64,000 nucleotides of DNA from an uncultured Clostridium sp. (GTDB taxonomy: Bacteria > Bacillota > Clostridia > TANB77 > CAG-508): contig CAMLUO010000003.1 in assembly GCA_946487895.1 (NCBI GenBank), forward strand, positions 22,922-86,921, in the 5' to 3' direction. Below are positions 18,458-27,832 of this stretch, piece by piece; within the stretch, counting starts at the first letter, position 1; the number at the start of each line of letters is the position of its first letter. Made by a program: the position numbers and the translations under genes. Below the pieces are notes generated by a model. The model ran no database searches. It was not told the origin of the DNA and worked only from the letters and a program-made list of their open reading frames with translations.

Positions 18458-18521
18458 AATACTAACCTCTCTTATAATGTGAATTTTAGAATATTATATC
18501 ATAAGATAGGAGAATAGTAAA

Positions 18522-18556
18522 AGAAAAAACTCTGTTTAATACAGAATTTTTTCTAA
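18522..18556 (-). terminator. Hairpin terminator
   Basis: TCTGT and ACAGA with A/T runs on both sides form a bidirectional-type terminator. On the minus strand it follows the gene at 18578-19033. Confidence 0.55.
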
Positions 18557-18577
18557 ATAACAAAAGCAATCATTTAA

Positions 18578-19033
18578 TTAATCTTTGTCATCATAATTAG
18601 AAGAACGCATTTGCATTGAATAATACCAAACTAGAGCAACAATAGCGATAGTTGCAATACCTATAATAAGCCAAGTCCACATAGTTGCATTCATACCCAT
18701 TAGAGTAGAACCTTCTGCATTAGTTCTAGTAGCATTATAAGTTGAAGTACTTGATGTTACTCTATTATTTGTTGTGTTTCTTGTAGTATTATGTTCTCCA
18801 TTATGGTTCATTGCATTTGTTGCATTTTCCATTTTATTTTCTACAGAATTAGTAGCATCTTTGGCAGCATTAGTAACATCTTTAGCAGCATTTTCAACTG
18901 CATTTTCGGCACCACCAACTACATTTCTAACACCTTCTACTGCATCATTTGCCATATCATTTGCAAAACATACACTAAAAGAGAATATAGCTGCAATAAG
19001 AATACTTAAAACAATTGCTAATTTCTTATTCAT
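18578..19033 (-). CDS. Secreted/membrane protein with Ala/Asn repeat stalk
   Basis: This 151-residue protein has a signal peptide (residues 1-24), a helical stalk built from A-A-K-D-V/A-T-N-type repeats (about 30-70), a Thr/Asn-rich linker and a C-terminal transmembrane helix (about 118-140) with a short charged tail. It is probably anchored in the membrane with the stalk outside. No family is recognised. SD GGAGGATT. It resembles the next gene upstream in architecture but not in sequence. Confidence 0.75.
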   Translation of the reverse strand: MNKKLAIVLSILIAAIFSFSVCFANDMANDAVEGVRNVVGGAENAVENAAKDVTNAAKDATNSVENKMENATNAMNHNGEHNTTRNTTNNRVTSSTSTYNATRTNAEGSTLMGMNATMWTWLIIGIATIAIVALVWYYSMQMRSSNYDDKD

Positions 19034-19129
19034 AATAAAATCCTCCTATAAAAAATTATATTGCATATTAAATGAAATACTAATATTAGTATGAAATATT
19101 GAAATAAAAATATACATGAAAAAAATGTT

Positions 19130-19170
19130 ATAAAAAAATCTGGTTAAAAAATTTAAACCAGATTTTTTAA
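19130..19170 (-). terminator. Hairpin terminator
   Basis: AAAAAATCTGGTT and AACCAGATTTTTT form a 13-bp A/T-tailed hairpin that can work in both directions. It lies after the minus-strand gene at 19198. Confidence 0.7.
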
Positions 19171-19197
19171 AATTTTATTAAAATTGTGTTTTCAAAT

Positions 19198-19653
19198 TTA
19201 TCTTTTTAATCTAATTAAAATAGCAATTGCAAGTAATATTAGTAATACGCCAATAACAATTATTAAGATATTAAGTATATCTGCAATTTCTAATTCATTT
19301 GTAGAAGTTGAAGTTGTACTAGTAACATTTGCTGAAGTACTACCACTTGAAGTAGAGTCGTTAGAAGAGTAAGCAGAATTACTGTTACTATTTGAATTGC
19401 TAGTATTTGAACTATTAGAAGTGTTAGAATTACTAGATGAATTACTTGTATTATTAGTTTCATTGGTGCTATTAGCATCTAAACTGTTAGAATCAGTATT
19501 TGTATTACTATTGTCAGTTGGACTATTAGCAGTTAAATCAGAAGATGTGTCAGTATTATCAACTAAATCTAAATCAACTGCGTAACAAAAATTAAACATA
19601 AAAATAAATAAAAATATCCCCATTAAAATAATTACTTTTTTAAATTGCAACAT
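19198..19653 (-). CDS. Secreted Ser/Asn/Thr-rich membrane-anchored protein
   Basis: A 151-residue protein with a signal peptide (1-24), a low-complexity Asp/Ser/Asn/Thr region (about 25-118, largely S-N-T repeats) and a C-terminal transmembrane helix (about 125-147) ending L-I-R-L-K-R. It is likely a short surface stalk protein. Hydrophobic frames on the opposite strand are shadows of the repeat. SD GGAGGTAAT. Confidence 0.75.
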   Translation of the reverse strand: MLQFKKVIILMGIFLFIFMFNFCYAVDLDLVDNTDTSSDLTANSPTDNSNTNTDSNSLDANSTNETNNTSNSSSNSNTSNSSNTSNSNSNSNSAYSSNDSTSSGSTSANVTSTTSTSTNELEIADILNILIIVIGVLLILLAIAILIRLKR

Positions 19654-19866
19654 ATTATTACCTCCATCATTTGTTAATTGTTATATCTATAACATGTTAA
19701 TTTACTTATATAATAATATCAAAACAAAAATAAAATGTCTAGTAATTATTAAAAAATTATTAAAAAAGTGACAAATATGAAAAAAAGTGGTAAAATAAAA
19801 AAGAATTGATTTAATAACTAATAACTTAATTAGAATAAAAATTTGAAAATAAAAAGGAAAGCAAAA

Positions 19867-20421
19867 ATGGGAGAGATTATGATTAAAAAAACTACTAAAG
19901 AAAAAGTAATAGACTATATAGCATATTTTTTTATCTACTCATTTTTAGGATGGATAATAGAAACAATATATGCATTCATAATTCATGGAACCTTTATTAA
20001 AAGAGGTTTTCTATTTGGACCAATTTGTCCAATATATGGATTTGGTGCAGTTATTTTATTATTGGTTACTAAAAAGATGTATGGAAAGCCATTTCAAAAA
20101 TTTTTAATAGCAACAGTACTATTTACTGTATTTGAATATTTAGTCTCACTAATATTTGAAGAAATTTTTGGACTAAGATGGTGGGATTATTCAAATGACT
20201 TTTTAAATATTCAAGGTAGAGTAAGTTTAATGTATACTATATTTTGGGGCGTAATAGGATTAATTTTATTAGAAAAATTACATCCTTTAATTGAAAATTT
20301 TATTCAAAAAGTAGAAGTTAAAATAAAAACTAATGCAAAATTAATGATAGTATATGTATTAATTGGAATTTTAATACTAGATTTTGTTTTATCTAGTTTA
20401 AAATATTTAAATATTTTTTAA
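19867..20421 (+). CDS. Putative CmpB-type ABC permease-like membrane protein
   Basis: About 184 residues with five or so transmembrane helices, including F-L-G-W-I-I-E, R-G-F-L-F-G-P-I-C-P-I-Y-G-F-G and R-W-W-D-Y-S motifs characteristic of the putative ABC-transporter type IV (CmpB-like) family. Function is not established. ATG at 19867 is preferred over TTG at 19843 because AAGGAAAG is well spaced. Confidence 0.8.
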   Translation: MGEIMIKKTTKEKVIDYIAYFFIYSFLGWIIETIYAFIIHGTFIKRGFLFGPICPIYGFGAVILLLVTKKMYGKPFQKFLIATVLFTVFEYLVSLIFEEIFGLRWWDYSNDFLNIQGRVSLMYTIFWGVIGLILLEKLHPLIENFIQKVEVKIKTNAKLMIVYVLIGILILDFVLSSLKYLNIF

Positions 20422-20443
20422 AATTTGAAAGGAGAGAAAATAG

Positions 20444-21304
20444 ATGGATAATATTACATCTTATTTATTTAAAACAAATGCAATTAGATTTTGCGAAGAG
20501 AATAAACCATTTTGGTATACATCTGGAAAAATCGGACCATATTTTATAAACACACATTTTGTGTATGGAAGTGAAAAAGATGCAGTAGAACTACTAAGTT
20601 ATATTGATGAAGCGTTAGCAGATAAAATGACTTTACCTAAAAAAGTATTTGAAAAAGTATCTAAACAATATCAAGAAAATGAAATTTATAAAAATGTAAT
20701 TGATATTATGAAAAAATATATAGAAGAAAATCTTAATATTGATGAAATTGATTATATATCAGGTGGAGAAAGAAGAGATTGGTTCTTCTCAAATATATTA
20801 GCATATTTATTTAAAAAACCACATATTTCAATATATAAAGATATGACAACAGTTGTAAGTGATTTTAATTTTGAAAATACTAATAAAGTAGAAAATATAG
20901 AAGGTAAAAAAGTATTACATATAGCAGATTTAATTACAGTAGCTTCAAGTTATATAAGAGCTTGGATACCAGCAATTGAAAATTTAGGTGGTAAGATTGT
21001 TGCATCTTGTGTGGTGGTTGACCGTATGCAAGGCGGAAAAGAGAAAATAGAAGAAAAAGGTGTGAAATCTTTATCATTAGTTCAAGTTGATAATTCTTTA
21101 TTTAAAGAAGCATTAGAACTAGGTATTATAAATGAAAATCAAGAAAAAATGCTAGAAAAGTTCTTTGAAAATCCGGATGAAACTATGAGAGACTTTTTAG
21201 TAAATCATCCTGAATTTTTAGAAAATGCACTTAATTCTGATGAAAAAACTAAAAAAAGAGCAAAACTTTTAGTAGAACAAGATTTATATAATTTAAAAGA
21301 TTAA
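20444..21304 (+). CDS. pyrE: Orotate phosphoribosyltransferase-like protein
   Basis: This 286-residue protein is related to PyrE, which converts orotate and PRPP to OMP. The N-terminus has F-W-Y-T-S-G-K-I-G-P-Y-F-I-N-T, as in OPRTases. The PRPP-binding loop appears as V-L-H-I-A-D-L-I-T-V-A-S-S near residue 165. It is longer than normal PyrE (about 210) with an inserted helical region and a C-terminal extension, so it may be a divergent form. pyrC, pyrF, pyrK and pyrD lie 5-10 kb downstream without another pyrE. Confidence 0.8.
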   Translation: MDNITSYLFKTNAIRFCEENKPFWYTSGKIGPYFINTHFVYGSEKDAVELLSYIDEALADKMTLPKKVFEKVSKQYQENEIYKNVIDIMKKYIEENLNIDEIDYISGGERRDWFFSNILAYLFKKPHISIYKDMTTVVSDFNFENTNKVENIEGKKVLHIADLITVASSYIRAWIPAIENLGGKIVASCVVVDRMQGGKEKIEEKGVKSLSLVQVDNSLFKEALELGIINENQEKMLEKFFENPDETMRDFLVNHPEFLENALNSDEKTKKRAKLLVEQDLYNLKD

Positions 21305-21446
21305 TTTTATAAAATAGAAAACCATTTTTGTATAATTTTTCTATCATGAAATATAAATTTTACAAATTTTTACAAACCATCTAGTATAATCATCCTAAAC
21401 TTTTTATAATATTCATTTACTGTACTATAAAGGAGGATGATATACG

Positions 21447-21626
21447 ATGGTTTTTTCTAGATATCTCTACTCAAAAGTAGTAGGGGCAAGGACAAAATTT
21501 ATCTCTTTAGTATTAGAGAAAAATGAGCTTGATTTCTTAGAAGAAAATGGAATTGAGCATTATGAGAAAGAAGGAAGATATGTGGTCAATTGTGACCAAT
21601 TAAAATCACGTTTTTGTCACTGTTAA
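21447..21626 (+). CDS. Small uncharacterised protein (59 aa)
   Basis: ATG at 21447 has a strong SD (AAAGGAGGATG), and a TATAAT box lies about 50 bp upstream. The 59-residue product has a hydrophobic/basic N-terminus, then a V-L-E-K-N-E-L-D-F-L-E-E-N-G helix, and ends F-C-H-C. No family is recognised. Confidence 0.6.
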   Translation: MVFSRYLYSKVVGARTKFISLVLEKNELDFLEENGIEHYEKEGRYVVNCDQLKSRFCHC

Positions 21627-21700
21627 TTAACGATTTTACAGTAAATGAAAATTGCTATGTCATATTATGTGATAAGCAAGATAAAAAGTATATATTAATA

Positions 21701-21757
21701 TCGCTATTTGAAATGTTTTTCTAATATATAGAGAACAAGACAAATAGCGATTTTATT
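21701..21757. terminator. Hairpin between convergent genes
   Basis: Perfect 10-bp arms (21701-21710 and 21741-21750) with a 30-nt AT-rich loop, followed by a T-rich run. It separates the 59-aa gene from convergent uvrB. Confidence 0.55.
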
Positions 21758-23711
21758 ACAATAAGTTTTCTAATTCTTTTATTTTATCACGAAGTTCAGC
21801 AGCTTTTTCAAATTCCATTTGACTTGCATATGCAAGCATCTCTTCAGTAAGTTTATTTATAGTTTCTTTTATATCATCAGCTTTTTCTAGCTTGAATTCA
21901 ACACCAATATCTTCAACATTTGTTACTTTAATAGTATCACGAACAGATTTGTTAATAGTTTTTGGTGTGATATTATGTTCTTTATTGTATTCTTGTTGGA
22001 TTTTTCTTCTTCGATTTGTTTCAGAAATTGCTTTTTCCATGCTATCAGTTAATTCATCTGCATACATAATAACAGTACCATCAGTATTTCTTGCAGCACG
22101 TCCTATAGTTTGTATTAAAGACCTTTCTGAACGTAAAAATCCTTCTTTGTCTGCATCTAGTATTGCAACTAATGAAACTTCAGGAATATCTAGACCTTCT
22201 CTTAAAAGGTTGATTCCAACTAAAACATCAAATTCTCCTAAACGTAGATTCCTTATAATTTCCATTCTTTCCAATGCCTTTGTTTCAGAATGCATGTATG
22301 TTACTTTTACATCTAAACTTTTTAAATATTCAGTTAAATCTTCTGCCATTTTCTTAGTTAAGGTTGTTACTAAGACACGTTCTTTTTTCTCAACTCTTAA
22401 TCTGATTTGTTCCAATAAATCATCAATTTGATTTGCAACAGGTTTAACTTCAATTTTAGGGTCTAAAAGACCAGTTGGTCTAATAATTTGTTCAACAACA
22501 TTATCGCCTGAATGTTCTTTTTCGTAATCTGCAGGTGTTGCACTAACAAATACAACTTGATTTAGTTTTTGTTCAAATTCTTCAAACTTCAAAGGTCTAT
22601 TGTCATATGCAGAAGGCAAGCGGAATCCATAATCTATTAAGGATTTTTTTCTTGCATGGTCACCATTATACATTGCTCTAACTTGAGGAATCGTTGCATG
22701 TGACTCGTCAATAAATAAAAGAAAATCATCTGGAAAATAGTCAAATAGGGTGTAAGGGGGACTTCCTTCAGGTCTTCCACTGATATGTCTTGAATAGTTT
22801 TCAATACCTGAACAAAATCCAGTTTCTTTCATCATTTCCATATCAAAATTTGTTCTCTCTTCAATTCTTTGAGCTTCGATTAACTTGTTTTGTGATTTGA
22901 AGTATTTTACTCGTTCTTCCATTTCTTGCTCAATTGTAATTAATGCTCTTTCCATTTTCTCCTTTGTTGTAACATAGTGAGAAGCAGGGGAGATTAGTAT
23001 ATGTTTTCTTGAGCCAATAGGTTTTCCTGTTAAAGGGTTTATTTCTGTTATTTTTTCTATTTCGTCACCCCAGAATTCAACTCTAACTGCAGATTCTGAT
23101 TGGTCAGATGGATATATTTCTACAATATCACCTTTTGCTCTGAAAGTTCCTCTTTTAAAGTCAATTTCGTTTCTTGTATATTGCATTGTGATTAATTTTT
23201 TTAACACAGCATCCCTTGATTTATTCATTCCAGGTCTTAATGAAAGCATCATTTCTTGATAGTCAACAGGGTCTCCTAAACCATAGATACATGAAACAGA
23301 TGCTACGATAATTACGTCTTTAGTTTCAAATAGAGATAGTGTAGCAGAATGTCTTAATTTATCTATTTCATCATTTACTGATGAGTCTTTTTCAATATAT
23401 GTGTCTGAAGAGGGAATATAGCTTTCTGGTTGGTAATAGTCGTAATATGATACAAAATATTCAACATTATTTTCAGGGAAAAACTCTTTGAATTCGCTAT
23501 ATAATTGACCTGCAAGTGTTTTGTTGTGTGCTAATACAAGTGTTGGTTTTTGTACTTGTTGTATTACATTTGCCATTGTAAAGGTTTTTCCAGAGCCTGT
23601 TACTCCAAGTAATGTTTGGAATTTTTTTTCTTCTTCTATTCCTTTGGATAAGTATTCTATTGCTTTTGGTTGGTCTCCTGTTGGTTTGTATTCTGAATGT
23701 AATTTGAACAT
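21756..23711 (-). CDS. uvrB: Excinuclease ABC subunit B
   Basis: This 651-residue UvrB is the damage-verifying helicase of nucleotide excision repair. It has Walker [12 protein letters not shown] near residues 38-48, the beta-hairpin with Y-Y-D-Y-Y-Q-P-E, the D-E-S-H box, helicase motif [11 protein letters not shown], and a C-terminal UVR domain that contacts UvrC. SD GGAGGAAA. uvrA and uvrC are not in the window. Confidence 0.98.
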   Translation of the reverse strand: MFKLHSEYKPTGDQPKAIEYLSKGIEEEKKFQTLLGVTGSGKTFTMANVIQQVQKPTLVLAHNKTLAGQLYSEFKEFFPENNVEYFVSYYDYYQPESYIPSSDTYIEKDSSVNDEIDKLRHSATLSLFETKDVIIVASVSCIYGLGDPVDYQEMMLSLRPGMNKSRDAVLKKLITMQYTRNEIDFKRGTFRAKGDIVEIYPSDQSESAVRVEFWGDEIEKITEINPLTGKPIGSRKHILISPASHYVTTKEKMERALITIEQEMEERVKYFKSQNKLIEAQRIEERTNFDMEMMKETGFCSGIENYSRHISGRPEGSPPYTLFDYFPDDFLLFIDESHATIPQVRAMYNGDHARKKSLIDYGFRLPSAYDNRPLKFEEFEQKLNQVVFVSATPADYEKEHSGDNVVEQIIRPTGLLDPKIEVKPVANQIDDLLEQIRLRVEKKERVLVTTLTKKMAEDLTEYLKSLDVKVTYMHSETKALERMEIIRNLRLGEFDVLVGINLLREGLDIPEVSLVAILDADKEGFLRSERSLIQTIGRAARNTDGTVIMYADELTDSMEKAISETNRRRKIQQEYNKEHNITPKTINKSVRDTIKVTNVEDIGVEFKLEKADDIKETINKLTEEMLAYASQMEFEKAAELRDKIKELENLL

Positions 23712-23746
23712 AATTTTCCTCCTTAAATCTATTATTTAAATAAAAA

Positions 23747-24241
23747 TTAAAGTTCCAATTCATCATCTATAATTTTTTCTTTTTTGCCAAGTTTTTGAAT
23801 GATTTTTTGTATATGCTTAGGTTGTAATCCTTCTCCATAATTTATTCCATTTGTATCGGAAATTTTTATTAATTTTTCCATTAATTTTTCATCATAGGAA
23901 TCAAATATTTCATCATCTAGTATTACAAAGTCTTGTACGTCATTGTGTTCTTGTAACCATTTTTTAATTTCTATTCCACGTTCATTATCTATAAATGGAG
24001 TACAATCAACAATAATTCCATAGCTAAGTAATAATTGCTTTAATTCTTTAGCCTTTCTTGTATATCTCCAAGATGAAGTTAATACTACTTTAGCACCGGT
24101 TTCATCCAGTGACTTTTTTAGTAAAACTATTTTACTAACATCTATGTCATTTTCTATTCCGCTTATATTTAAATTTTTAATTTTATCAAAGTATTCATCT
24201 GAATTTAGAACACCATCTATATCTAAGAAAATGATTTTCAA
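23747..24241 (-). CDS. HAD-superfamily (SAK-type) domain protein
   Basis: This 164-residue protein begins I-I-F-L-D-I-D-G-V-L-N-S, the HAD motif I with nucleophile Asp, and contains L-T-S-S-W-R (motif II) and F-V-I-L-D-D-E (motif IV). The pattern fits the HAD family described as Swiss Army Knife RNA-repair-associated domains, probably a phosphatase. TTG start at 24241 is chosen for the AGGAGG 10 nt before it. It lies 35 bp upstream of uvrB on the same strand. Confidence 0.8.
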   Translation of the reverse strand: MKIIFLDIDGVLNSDEYFDKIKNLNISGIENDIDVSKIVLLKKSLDETGAKVVLTSSWRYTRKAKELKQLLLSYGIIVDCTPFIDNERGIEIKKWLQEHNDVQDFVILDDEIFDSYDEKLMEKLIKISDTNGINYGEGLQPKHIQKIIQKLGKKEKIIDDELEL

Positions 24242-24279
24242 GTTATATTCCTCCTATGATTAAATTTTTTAATCAAAAA

Positions 24280-24308
24280 CATCTCTCTTATTTTTCAACA
24301 AGAGAGAC
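24280..24308. terminator. Short hairpin in the gap upstream of the HAD gene
   Basis: TCTCTCTT and AAGAGAGA form a perfect 8-bp stem around an AT-rich loop. It lies between the RhuM-Fic gene and the HAD gene. Confidence 0.45.
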
Positions 24309-24439
24309 TATTTTCGATTGGGATAATTTATTAGTCGCAACCACCTAAGAGCGACACTATTTTCTTGTTTTAATTATTATAAGATATAACAAAAAATATG
24401 TCAACAACTATAGTTGGGTTTTTATATTAGCAAGAGTTT

Positions 24440-25417
24440 TTAGTCACTTAAAAAATTCATTACTAAATCAATTATAATTTCTTTTTCTTTTGGATTTGAT
24501 TCCGCAATTAGTAATGTTAAAGCAGTTAAAGTATTATTATCAATTATTTGTTTATTATTTTTATATAGTATATCATAGAAATTTAAAAAGTATATAAATA
24601 ATGTTGCTGCAATTCTTTTGTTTCCGTCAATAAAGACATGATTTTTTACTACTAAATATAAGAAATTTGCTGATTTTTCTTCTATACTTTTATAAACATC
24701 CTGTACACCAAAACTTTGATAAATATTATTAATTATAGATTCCAGACCATTATCTCTTTCTACACCAAAAATGTCGCTTTTTTCATTAAATTTTAATTTG
24801 TGAATAATATCTAAACAATCTTGATATTGAACAATTCTATTATCTACAGTTCCTTTGATTTTTTTCAAAGTTCTATGGTCGTAATCATCTAATAAATCTA
24901 AAGCTTTCGAATAACTACCAATTACTTTTAGAATTTCTTTTGCATCATTTCCTTCTAGTCTTTCATCAATACGGTTTGCAATGTCTATTAATTTTATTGT
25001 TTTTTCTAGATATTCTAGTCTTTTTTGATTTACTGCGTAACCTTTTATCATGTAGTCTTTTAATATCTTTGTTGCCCACTTTCTAAATGCAATACCTTGT
25101 TTGCTATTTACTCTATAACCTACAGAAATAATCATATCCAAATTGTAGTATTGAACTTTATAAGTTTTTCCATCTTCAGCAGTATGCTCAAAATATGAGC
25201 ATACTGGATTTTCATTTAGTTCTTCATCTTTGTAAATATTTTGAATATGCCTTGTTATAGTTCTTCTGTCTTTACCAAATAATTCAGCCATTTGTTTTTG
25301 TGTAAGCCAAACTGTTTCATCTTTCATGTTTACTTCTAACTTTACCTCTTGATTTTCAAATATAATAATTTCATTTTTTTCATTAGTATTAGAATTAACA
25401 TCTTTGTTTGCTACCAT
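24440..25417 (-). CDS. RhuM family protein with C-terminal Fic/Doc-like domain
   Basis: About 325 residues. The N-terminal half matches the RhuM/KilA-like domain (W-L-T-Q-K-Q-M-A-E-L-F-G-K-D-R-R-T-I, then Y-Y-N-L-D-M-I-I-S-V-G-Y-R-V). The C-terminal half carries a Fic/Doc motif, H-V-F-I-D-G-N-K-R. The N-K-R ending is Doc-like, suggesting NMP or phosphoryl transfer to a protein target. No antitoxin (Phd or inhibitory helix gene) is adjacent. ATG at 25417 is preferred to the TTG 15 nt upstream because GGGGTG is correctly spaced. Confidence 0.85.
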   Translation of the reverse strand: MVANKDVNSNTNEKNEIIIFENQEVKLEVNMKDETVWLTQKQMAELFGKDRRTITRHIQNIYKDEELNENPVCSYFEHTAEDGKTYKVQYYNLDMIISVGYRVNSKQGIAFRKWATKILKDYMIKGYAVNQKRLEYLEKTIKLIDIANRIDERLEGNDAKEILKVIGSYSKALDLLDDYDHRTLKKIKGTVDNRIVQYQDCLDIIHKLKFNEKSDIFGVERDNGLESIINNIYQSFGVQDVYKSIEEKSANFLYLVVKNHVFIDGNKRIAATLFIYFLNFYDILYKNNKQIIDNNTLTALTLLIAESNPKEKEIIIDLVMNFLSD

Positions 25418-25592
25418 AATTATACACCCCAAACATTTTTAAAATTTAATCAACCTTATGAATAAAAGTATACTATATAGTTTGTAAAAATGCAATAGAT
25501 TTTTAAATAAAAAATAAATTTCATAAAGACTTTTAAATTTGTATATAGTTATGATAGAATTTAAATAAATTAAGATTAGGAGGAGGATTAAA

Positions 25593-26087
25593 ATGATAAA
25601 TGCAATAGTTTATCAAAGTAAAACAGGGCATACCAAAAAATATGCAGAGATTTTGAGCACAAGATTAAATTTACCAGTTTTAGATATACAAGAAGCGAAA
25701 ACAAAATTGAAAAAAGGTGATGAAATAATATATTTAGGTTGGGTATGTGCATCAAAAATTATGGGGTTAAATAAGGCTTTAAGAAAATATAAAGTAATTT
25801 GTTGTGGAGCTGTTGGAGCATATTCTAAAATAGAAGAAAATATACAAGATTTGATAAAGGCAAATAATTTAGAAATACCATTATTTTATATGCAAGGTGG
25901 AATTGATTATTCAAAACTAAATAAATTATATAAAAAGTTACTTCAAGCAATAGGAAAGTCAATAGAAAACAGTAATGATAATGTAGATAAGCAAATAGTA
26001 GAAATGTTTGAAAAAGGAAAAGATTTTGTTTGTGAAGAAAATATAAAAGAATTAGCAGATTATATTGAAAATAATCGAACAAAATGA
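25593..26087 (+). CDS. Flavodoxin-like protein
   Basis: This 164-residue protein begins I-V-Y-Q-S-K-T-G-H-T-K-K-Y-A, a flavodoxin FMN-phosphate loop, with a second strand-loop E-I-I-Y-L-G-W-V. It probably binds FMN and carries electrons. It is the first gene of the run leading into pyrC, 33 bp apart. A flavoprotein next to PyrK/PyrD is reasonable, but no link is proven. SD GGAGGAGG. Confidence 0.75.
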   Translation: MINAIVYQSKTGHTKKYAEILSTRLNLPVLDIQEAKTKLKKGDEIIYLGWVCASKIMGLNKALRKYKVICCGAVGAYSKIEENIQDLIKANNLEIPLFYMQGGIDYSKLNKLYKKLLQAIGKSIENSNDNVDKQIVEMFEKGKDFVCEENIKELADYIENNRTK

Positions 26088-26120
26088 TAATATAAGAAAA
26101 AATGATAGGAGGATTTAGCC

Positions 26121-27398
26121 ATGAAAACATTATTAAAAGGCGGAACACTAATTGACTACAAGACAAATACATTTGAAGAAAAAGACATACTAATTGAAGA
26201 TGACAAAATTAAAGAAATAGGGAAAGATATAGAAGAAAAAGCAGATAAAATAATTGACTGTTCAAAACTATATATTATGCCTGGAATGATTGATATTCAT
26301 TGCCATTTAAGAGAACCTGGTTTTGAATATAAAGAAACAATTGAAACAGGCAGCAAAAGCGCTGTTGCAGGAGGTTTTACAACTATTTGTCCAATGCCAA
26401 ATACAAAACCAACACCAGATAGCGCTATTAATTTGCAAAAAATAATAGAAGAAGCAAAAAGAGTAAATTTATGTAATATACTTCCATATGCTTCTGTATC
26501 TAAAGGAGAAAAAGGAGAAGAATTAGTAGATTTTGAAGAATTAAGAAATGCTGGAGCAATTGCATTTTCAGATGATGGTATGCCAGTTGTAAATAGCAGA
26601 ATGATGAGACAAGCAATGATTGAAGCCGATAAATTTGGAACATTTGTAGCATCACATTGTGAAGAAAAATCTGTTTCTGCAGGAGCAATAAATGCGGGAA
26701 AGGTAGCAGACCAATTAGGAGTTCAAGGAGTATTGCCAGAAGCAGAAGAAATAATGGCTGCAAGAGAAATAGTTATATCAGAAACAAACAATGTTAGAGG
26801 ACATATATGTCATATAAGTACAAAAACAAGTAAAAACATGATAAGAGATGCTAAAAAAAGAGGAGTAAAAATAACATGTGAAACATGTCCACATTACTTT
26901 ACTTTTACGGTAGATGAAGTATTAAAATCTGGAACAAATGCAAAAATGAATCCACCATTAAGAGAAGAAAAAGATAGACAAGCAATAATAGAAGGACTAA
27001 AAGAAGGAACAATAGATTGTATAATAACAGACCATGCACCACATGCAGAAGAAGAAAAAAAAGTAGAACTTTCAAAAGCACCGAATGGAATAATAGGATT
27101 TGAAACAGCACTTCCAGCAGAAATAATGAATTTAGTAGACCCAGGGCATATTGATTACTTAAATCTAGTAAGATTAACTTCATATACTCCATCAAAATTA
27201 TTACATATAGAAAATGAAAGAGGTAGTATAGAGGTAGGAAAAAAGGCTGATATAACTATATTTGATCCAAATGAAGAATACGTTTACACAAAAGAAATGA
27301 TAGTATCAAAATCTAAAAACAGTCCATTTATAGGAAAGAAATTAAAAGGTAAAGTAAAATATACAATTGTAAATGGAAAAGTTGTTTTTGAAAATTGA
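26121..27398 (+). CDS. pyrC: Dihydroorotase
   Basis: This 425-residue type I dihydroorotase interconverts carbamoyl aspartate and dihydroorotate. The metal site H-C-H-L-R-E-P-G lies near residues 59-66, with S-H-C-E-E, G-H-I-C-H-I-S and I-I-T-D-H-A-P-H later. SD AGGAGG. The stop overlaps the region of the following ArsC-like gene, which supports one transcript. Confidence 0.96.
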   Translation: MKTLLKGGTLIDYKTNTFEEKDILIEDDKIKEIGKDIEEKADKIIDCSKLYIMPGMIDIHCHLREPGFEYKETIETGSKSAVAGGFTTICPMPNTKPTPDSAINLQKIIEEAKRVNLCNILPYASVSKGEKGEELVDFEELRNAGAIAFSDDGMPVVNSRMMRQAMIEADKFGTFVASHCEEKSVSAGAINAGKVADQLGVQGVLPEAEEIMAAREIVISETNNVRGHICHISTKTSKNMIRDAKKRGVKITCETCPHYFTFTVDEVLKSGTNAKMNPPLREEKDRQAIIEGLKEGTIDCIITDHAPHAEEEKKVELSKAPNGIIGFETALPAEIMNLVDPGHIDYLNLVRLTSYTPSKLLHIENERGSIEVGKKADITIFDPNEEYVYTKEMIVSKSKNSPFIGKKLKGKVKYTIVNGKVVFEN

Positions 27399-27409
27399 AG
27401 GGAGAAACT

Positions 27410-27772
27410 ATGAAAGTATTATTTATTGAATATCCAAAATGTTCTACTTGTCAAAAAGCAAAGAAATGGTTAGAGCAAAATAATATTGAATTTGATGACA
27501 GACATATAGTAGAAAATAATCCAACAAAAGATGAATTAAGAAAATGGATAAAGCAAAGCGGATATGATATCAAAAAATTCTTTAATACAAGTGGAATGAA
27601 ATATAAAGAATTGAATTTAAAAGAAAAATTGCCCAATATGACAGATGAAGAAAAAATAGAGATATTGTCTACAGATGGAATGTTAGTAAAAAGACCGCTA
27701 GCTATAACTGATAAAGTCATATTAGTAGGATTTAAAGAAAAAGAATGGGTGAGTCTGTTAGGGACGTGCTAA
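27410..27772 (+). CDS. ArsC/Spx-family protein
   Basis: About 120 residues with C-S-T-C near the N-terminus (arsenate reductase/Spx CXXC), F-N-T-S-G-x-x-Y-K-E-L and R-P-L-A-I-T motifs. Family members are small redox enzymes or RNA-polymerase-binding regulators; which applies cannot be told. ATG at 27410 follows SD AAGGGAGA. The last residues and the stop codon lie inside a foldback repeat, so the repeat seems to have replaced the natural C-terminus. Confidence 0.85.
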   Translation: MKVLFIEYPKCSTCQKAKKWLEQNNIEFDDRHIVENNPTKDELRKWIKQSGYDIKKFFNTSGMKYKELNLKEKLPNMTDEEKIEILSTDGMLVKRPLAITDKVILVGFKEKEWVSLLGTC

Positions 27773-27815
27773 AACGTTTCAAAATGAAACGATTTGACCT
27801 GTCCCCAATAGAGTC
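27751..27815 (+). repeat. GGGAC/ACGTTTCA foldback repeat
   Basis: Outer TTAGGGAC/GTCCCCAA ends surround an inner CGTTTCA-AAA-TGAAACG hairpin, like the repeat after mutS. It overlaps the 3' end of the ArsC-like gene and lies before pyrF. Confidence 0.65.
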
Positions 27816-27832
27816 AGAAGGAGGAAATAAGA

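Noticed and set aside
18774-19094. Ala/Ser/Phe-rich frame opposite the 18578-19033 gene
   Set aside because: Antisense of the A-A-K-D-x-T repeat stalk; the minus-strand gene has signal peptide, SD and terminator.
19397-19585. Leu-rich hydrophobic frame opposite the Ser/Asn/Thr-rich gene
   Set aside because: A shadow of the low-complexity repeat on the other strand; no ribosome site.
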